Positions 59,183 to 64,000 of a stretch of 64,000 nt of DNA are shown here, piece after piece. The notes under the pieces were generated by a model. The model saw only the letters and a list, made by a program, of their open reading frames with translations. It was not told where the DNA came from and did not search any database. Origin of the DNA: Annona cherimola (taxonomy: Eukaryota > Streptophyta > Magnoliopsida > Magnoliales > Annonaceae); contig CM059972.1 of NCBI GenBank assembly GCA_030490835.1, positions 31,847,452 through 31,911,451 on the forward strand, in the 5' to 3' direction. The translations under genes were made by a program, and so were the position numbers. The first letter of the stretch is position 1; every line of letters starts with the position of its first letter.

Positions 59183-62100
59183 TGTGGAACCCCGATCTTT
59201 GAGACGTGTACAAAACCCTACGTTGTAAACCCTAGGTAATATATTTGAGAAATATATATTGATGGATATGAAATATATGGAAATGAAGGTTAAAATAATT
59301 ATGCAGGAAATTCGGATGAATAGTGTACGTGAATAGTGAAATGTGAATAGTAAACGTGGGATTAAGGAAATATGTTAAGTTAATCACTTTGGATTAACTT
59401 AATCACAAAAAGACAAAAAAGGAAGCTTCCCACAAAAGGACAAAATAGCCACTTTTTGATTTATTTAGTATTTTCGAATTTTAGTGGATTTTTGAGAAAA
59501 AATAAAGAAAAATTCATATATTGCAATCCGGACATCGGATTGAGATGAAATTTTTTATGGGTGGCCAAGATATGATGATGGATATGATGAATGGTCCAAG
59601 ATTAATCAAGGATCATGAATTAAGGGTCAAGATTAAAAGTCATTTGAAAAGGGAAAAAGTAACTTTACTTTTTCATTAATGGCATTTGACTTTGATTAAT
59701 TTTAATTAAATTAAAATTAATGCAAAGCCTGCAATTGCTGCTGGAGCATGGACTTTTGGGGCATGATCCAATGGCCCATGATCATCCTTATCAAAGATCA
59801 ATGGCTAGAATTAATTTAGCCTAAATTAATTAATTTTAAAAAATAAAAAAATAGGCAAAAATAGGGCTGCCATAGGGGGGCTGGAGCAGGCCTAGGGTGG
59901 GCTGCACAAGGCTCCATGCACCTTTTGGAAATTAGAAAAAAATACATTTATAATTTAATACCTTGAGCAAGAGGGGGTAAATTCCAAATTCATGAAAAAT
60001 CAAGCCCTATAAATAGGGGCCAAGGGGTGAACGTCCAAGGCACTCCCAAGCTTGAGCAAGAGCTCATTTTACACCCCCAAATTCGGTTTAAGAGAGAAAG
60101 AGGAGGTTAGAGAGAGAAAGGGCAAGTTGGAGGAGAGATTTTCTACTTCAGGTAAGGGGATTCTTCCCAAATTTCTTTTGGATGTTAAGTAGGGTAAAAC
60201 CATGCTTAGATAATGCCTAAGCATGAGAAAATAAGTAAAGTTATAATGCTTAATTGGAATTATGCCGAAACATCGAAAATTTGGAGCGAAAATGGAGCAT
60301 TCGGGAAGACAGCATATGATATGTGAAAATAATGCTCCAAAATTGATAAATGATGATTTGGGATATATGAATATGATAAATATGATGTTGGAATGATGAT
60401 ATATTAATTTCATGATTTTTGGAATTAAGGATTATGCTTAAGTGAATTTATGTTGATTTTTAGTATATGGAGAAAATGATTTATTTAGCCAAGTTAATGA
60501 TGATAAATTCATAATTCATGAATTTTCCATGATATACTAAGCATAAGCTATGTCATGGTAATTTTTATTTTTGGGAAAAATGTCAATTTTTGGAACCCAT
60601 GAACAGTAACCACGTTGCTGTGAACAGTAACCTCGGGTGAACAGTGACATGAACAGTAATTATGAACAGTGAACAGCGTAAAAAATTGAGATTTATTTTT
60701 GTATATTTATGAGGATATATGGATGGAATTTTTAAAGGATTTATGGATAAAAATCCATATAATGTGGTAATGACCAAATTAACCTCTAGAGAAAAGAGGT
60801 AATGAATTATGCATGTATGGAAAATGAACTAAGACATGGAATGATATAAATAAAATATCATTTTTCCATGTATAGGAAAAGGAAAGGAAAAGGTGGAGGA
60901 CACAGATTGGAGAGGTAAGCAAGCTATATATTTTCTAAAATGTTTTAAATGGTTGCAAATTGTTTACTCAAATGTTTTATGAAATGTGTTTAAGGGTGGC
61001 CATTCCTATAATGTTTTGAAATGATGAATGTTTATGAGGTTTTATGAAAAGTCATGCCGGCATATTGATATCATGTTATGTTCATGGACATGTGCACATG
61101 TATGATGTATGATGTATGAGGAAGAGGCTTTAGTAGAGGAAGTAGGATCAAGGATCCCTCTCCACTATTGCCGAGTCGTATGGGCTGTGTGCCGACGGCG
61201 TCCTCCCGAGAGGTGGAGGCAAAGGAAAAGTTATGTGTGAAGAAATGTATGTGTGAATGAATGCATTGCATTTTCATACATGGACTGAAAAGCATGAATT
61301 TAAAATGATGATTTTAAGGGATTGTGCAAATAATTCTCTACATGAGAATGACAAATTACCTGGTGTAAGAGGTATATAATGCTTGGGAAATCAAAAGTCA
61401 TGCATGTAGGAACCATGTAGGCGTCAAGAGGAAGAGAGGTTCCCTTGATGAGGCCAAGTCGGAGACAGCCGGCGCATTGGACCATGCTATGTGAGATGTT
61501 CCCTGGGCTAGCGTACCCACACACAATGGTTCATGTCAGGAATTGAAAGGAAGCATTTGCACATCCTATGTTTATGAAAAGGTTTCTATTCCATTGATAG
61601 TTGATCACTTGCTAAGTGTCTCCTATCGAATGGAGAGAAATGCATTTACAAATGAATTACATGAATGGTTTATGAAAGGTTTCGAAATATGGTTTACGAA
61701 AAGGTTTCTGTGCATTTGATAGTTGATCACTTGGTAAGTGTCTTCTATCGAATGTAGAGAAATGCATTTAAAATGAAAAATGCTTGCTTATTGAGTTTCG
61801 ACTCATGTTTTGTTTTCCCAACCTCAGAAAGGTGTAGGGAAAGACAAGAAATGAAGGGCACAGTTGCTAAAGGAAAAGAAGAATCTACAAAGGTTAGTAG
61901 ATTTTTGTATGAACAGATTGTATGAATAGATTCCCTAATGGGATATGATGAAAAAGAAATAGGTTGTATGAAATTATGAAGTGATGAATAATATGAGAAG
62001 TTGATGATTTATGATGTTATGGATAAGTCCATTATGAATGATGATGAGTATATGTTTATATGATGAAAGAAAAAAAAAATGAAAAAAAAATTGGACGAGA

Positions 62101-62210
62101 TCCAATTAAGAACCCGCCGCGTGATCAGGGCAACAATCCTAATTCACACTTACCAATCGACAAGATCCCGGAGTAAGGACAAATGTGACGCCTCGGTTCG
62201 GGGCGCCACA
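59183..62210 (+). mobile_element. Solo LTR of a Tekay-like element (LTR5)
   Basis: TGTGGAACCCCGATCTTTGAG...CGGGGCGCCACA, 3028 bp, flanked by perfect GAAAG repeats (59178-59182, 62211-62215). A TATAAATA box at 60008-60015 followed by GGGGCC is a good promoter candidate. A variant of the shared island (GCCGACGGCGTCC) is at 61191, GAGTTTCGACTCATGTTTTG at about 61796, and CGCGTGATCAGGGCAACAAT near the 3' end. It is inserted in the gag region of element D, in the orientation opposite to LTR4. Confidence 0.94.
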
Positions 62211-62215
62211 GAAAG

Positions 62216-62994
62216 ATTGCCAGAACGTCCTCTTCAGCTTGCACCATATTACCAGAGGCAGAGTCTTGAATGTCTGTGGCTAATGTTCGGAGAATATCTG
62301 AGAAAAACACTTGCATCTTTGGGATTTCTGGGAAATACCCATCCATGGACTTGATGCTCTGGCGAACCATGATTTCCTCTTTATCAAATTGTTGGTTGAT
62401 TATCTTGTAGTTTATCCATCGCAAGATATAATCGTATTGAGATTCTCTTAATAGAGGGTGCATTACTTCGATCATCTCTGGAGGAAATTCATTATCAAAT
62501 TCATGGCATCTTTAGATAAACATATCAGCTAATTCTTCCCATGAACCAAATGCTTCTTCAGGGAGTGAAGAAATCCAGAGGATGGTGCAACTACTATGGG
62601 CCAAACCCAGGACAAAGTATTCGAGTGCGAATTGTTCTATTTGCCCCATTTGACAGACTGCCAGCGCATAGTCATACAAGTGTGGCAATGAGTACTTGTG
62701 ATTCTCGTGAAACAACTGAATATGCGGCCAATCATAACCTAACTCTTCAGTTAGGAAGGGGAATACTCGGAGGATGGGCGCATCATTCAGTTGTAGAACA
62801 TGCAGGACTTGGAGTTCATTTGTTCTCCTAAAATTTTCGGCATCACTAAAAATTGCATCTTGCTTGTAGCCTTTACTACCAACCCACCGGATTGCCTTCA
62901 TGAAAGTTTTGGCTCTAAAGGTCTTGTATTCATCATTTGAAGTAGGACATACTGCATCCGAAAGGTACTTCGAGATCATTTCAGGCTCAGGCAA
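62216..62994 (-). pseudogene. Element D gag, capsid region
   Basis: On the minus strand: AIRWVGSKGYKQDAIFSDAE, then LPHLYDYALAVCQ, EYFVLGLAHSSCTILWISSL and PEEAFGSWEELADMFI, followed (after a stop near 62512) by ESQYDYILRWINYKI and MVRQSIKSMDGYF. This matches the Retrotrans_gag capsid plan (A..W...L....I.SW.EL...F, then E.L.DY..RW). Stops separate 62512-62994 from 62125-62475. Only the part up to 62216 belongs to gag; beyond it the ORF runs into LTR5. It continues towards 58856-59182. Confidence 0.8.
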
Positions 62995-63027
62995 CCATAT
63001 GGCAAAGGGATCGTGCCATGTGCTATC

Positions 63028-63999
63028 TCAGAGGTAATTTATGTACTGGGCGGTGGATTCTTGACTGTATTGTATTTCCCTCAAGTAATTACTGGGAAAC
63101 TGCTCCCTTTGCCTTGATAAGAAACGGATCGAGAATGCATCCACCAAGATTACCCACTCCGTAACTTTTTCAAGATGATTATCCTGATGCCAAGACATCA
63201 CCGATTCTCCAAGCGAGTACCGGAAGTATCCTACTCTAATTCCCCAAGATGCTGGCAGCGATTGCGACTCCCACAAATATGTGATGATGTGGTTTACTGG
63301 TGACATCCAAACTTCAAACTTTGTGTAGCTAGGGATGAGAGTTGGGGTAGTTCTTCGCCTCTTTATAGGTTTGGATGAAGATATATGTATGTGATAACAT
63401 GTTTCTATTTCATCTTTATTGCTATCCAAGTCCCAGAATGGACCATCCTTAGGAAACTCGCATGGAGTAATGCATGATAACTTTTCAAGTATATATTTCT
63501 CTTTTGTTTGGCGGGGTGATCTACCAGCAAGCCGTTGATAGAATGGAAGTAATAACTCAGGCTGAACGAAGTCCATAATCAGGAACGATTGCACCCATGA
63601 AGATTGCCTTGAATACCTCAAAAGGAAAGGAAAAATGACTTTATCCCTGATCCTTTTGTTTTCTCTATATAGATTTTTAAGGCATCTTTTTGTTCGCTTT
63701 AAACTTGCCGATTTTCGAACTGCCTCCCAATCATCTTTCTCGGCTATCCCAACTGTCACCACGTTTGACGAAGCCTGTGCTGGGGGACTAAGTTTGATAA
63801 TCCCTTTTCTCAATATAATCTTGTAATATTGCCTGGAGGTCCCAACATTTCTTGGTTGGGTGACTAACATATCGATGATAGCTGTAGTATCACTGATGAG
63901 CGGTACGCCCAACTTCTTCTGGTCTTTTTGGAGTAGGTAGCTTGAATAGCCCAGTTGACATGAGATGTTGGAATAGTGTCTCCACATCATCCTCTCCAA
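63028..63999 (-). pseudogene. Upstream part of element D with a gag C-terminus-like motif
   Basis: An open frame of 323 codons runs off the window edge. Near the start (about 63900-63790), a one-base shift gives SYHRYVSHPTKKCWDLQ, IEK, then GIIKLSPPAQASSNVVTVG. This resembles the C-terminal YHR..SHPT..C..LK segment of Tat-lineage gag, which normally lies downstream of capsid, not upstream as here. The rest (KRRRTTPTLIPSYTKFEVWM, WGIRVGYFRYSLGES) is not recognised and may be the N-terminal gag or an extra ORF. The order suggests rearrangement or the edge of a second copy. Confidence 0.55.
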
Positions 64000-64000
64000 A

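Noticed and set aside
1..64000. CRISPR arrays, bacterial operons, riboswitches or terminators
   Set aside because: The content is plant nuclear DNA; tandem repeats here lack unique spacers and no prokaryotic gene was seen.

Overview
The window reads as nuclear DNA of a flowering plant with a large, repeat-rich genome. It is AT-rich, has one intact-looking single-exon plant gene (a CC-type glutaredoxin on the minus strand near 7 kb), many short non-autonomous DNA transposons, and about 38 kb of nested LTR retrotransposons. Nothing points to a bacterial or organellar source. The species cannot be read from the sequence.

Region 1-25.8 kb is gene-poor. It holds the glutaredoxin with a TATA box, several MITE families present in repeated copies (a TTTGG/CCAAA-ended family, a GGGATATGATCC-ended family and a fold-back family), a complete hAT-type element with telomere-like internal repeats, a degraded CACTA end, possible SINE heads and a roughly 390-bp tandem duplication.

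Region 25.8-44 kb is a chain of nested insertions. Element A is a plus-strand Ty3/gypsy chromovirus (Tekay-like): LTR, tRNA-Met primer site, start of gag. A Sirevirus-like solo LTR sits inside its LTR. Element B, a minus-strand relative with 3' LTR, polypurine tract, chromodomain, integrase, RNase H and RT, interrupts A's gag. A then resumes with gag, protease and half of RT, and is cut by a putative solo LTR (C) that carries an unusual tandem-repeat block.

Region 43.8-49.6 kb contains fragments of at least two host genes on one strand: alpha-tubulin and the C-terminal region of an NFXL1-type NF-X1 zinc-finger protein. This looks like gene-fragment capture. The NFXL1 piece was later split by a solo LTR and by a hAT element; target-site duplications (TSDs) show both clearly, and removing both keeps the NFXL1 frame.

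Region 50-64 kb is a minus-strand Ty3/gypsy element of the Tat lineage (D): gag, protease, RT and part of RNase H. A plant-mobile-domain ORF lies antisense just downstream of pol, and no integrase is seen. Two further solo LTRs split it, each with a perfect 5-bp TSD and each removable without breaking the frame. Three LTRs of the Tekay-like group, one Sirevirus-like LTR and probably LTR C are solo, and no complete element is present. The locus has therefore been shaped by repeated insertion followed by LTR-LTR recombination and deletion.
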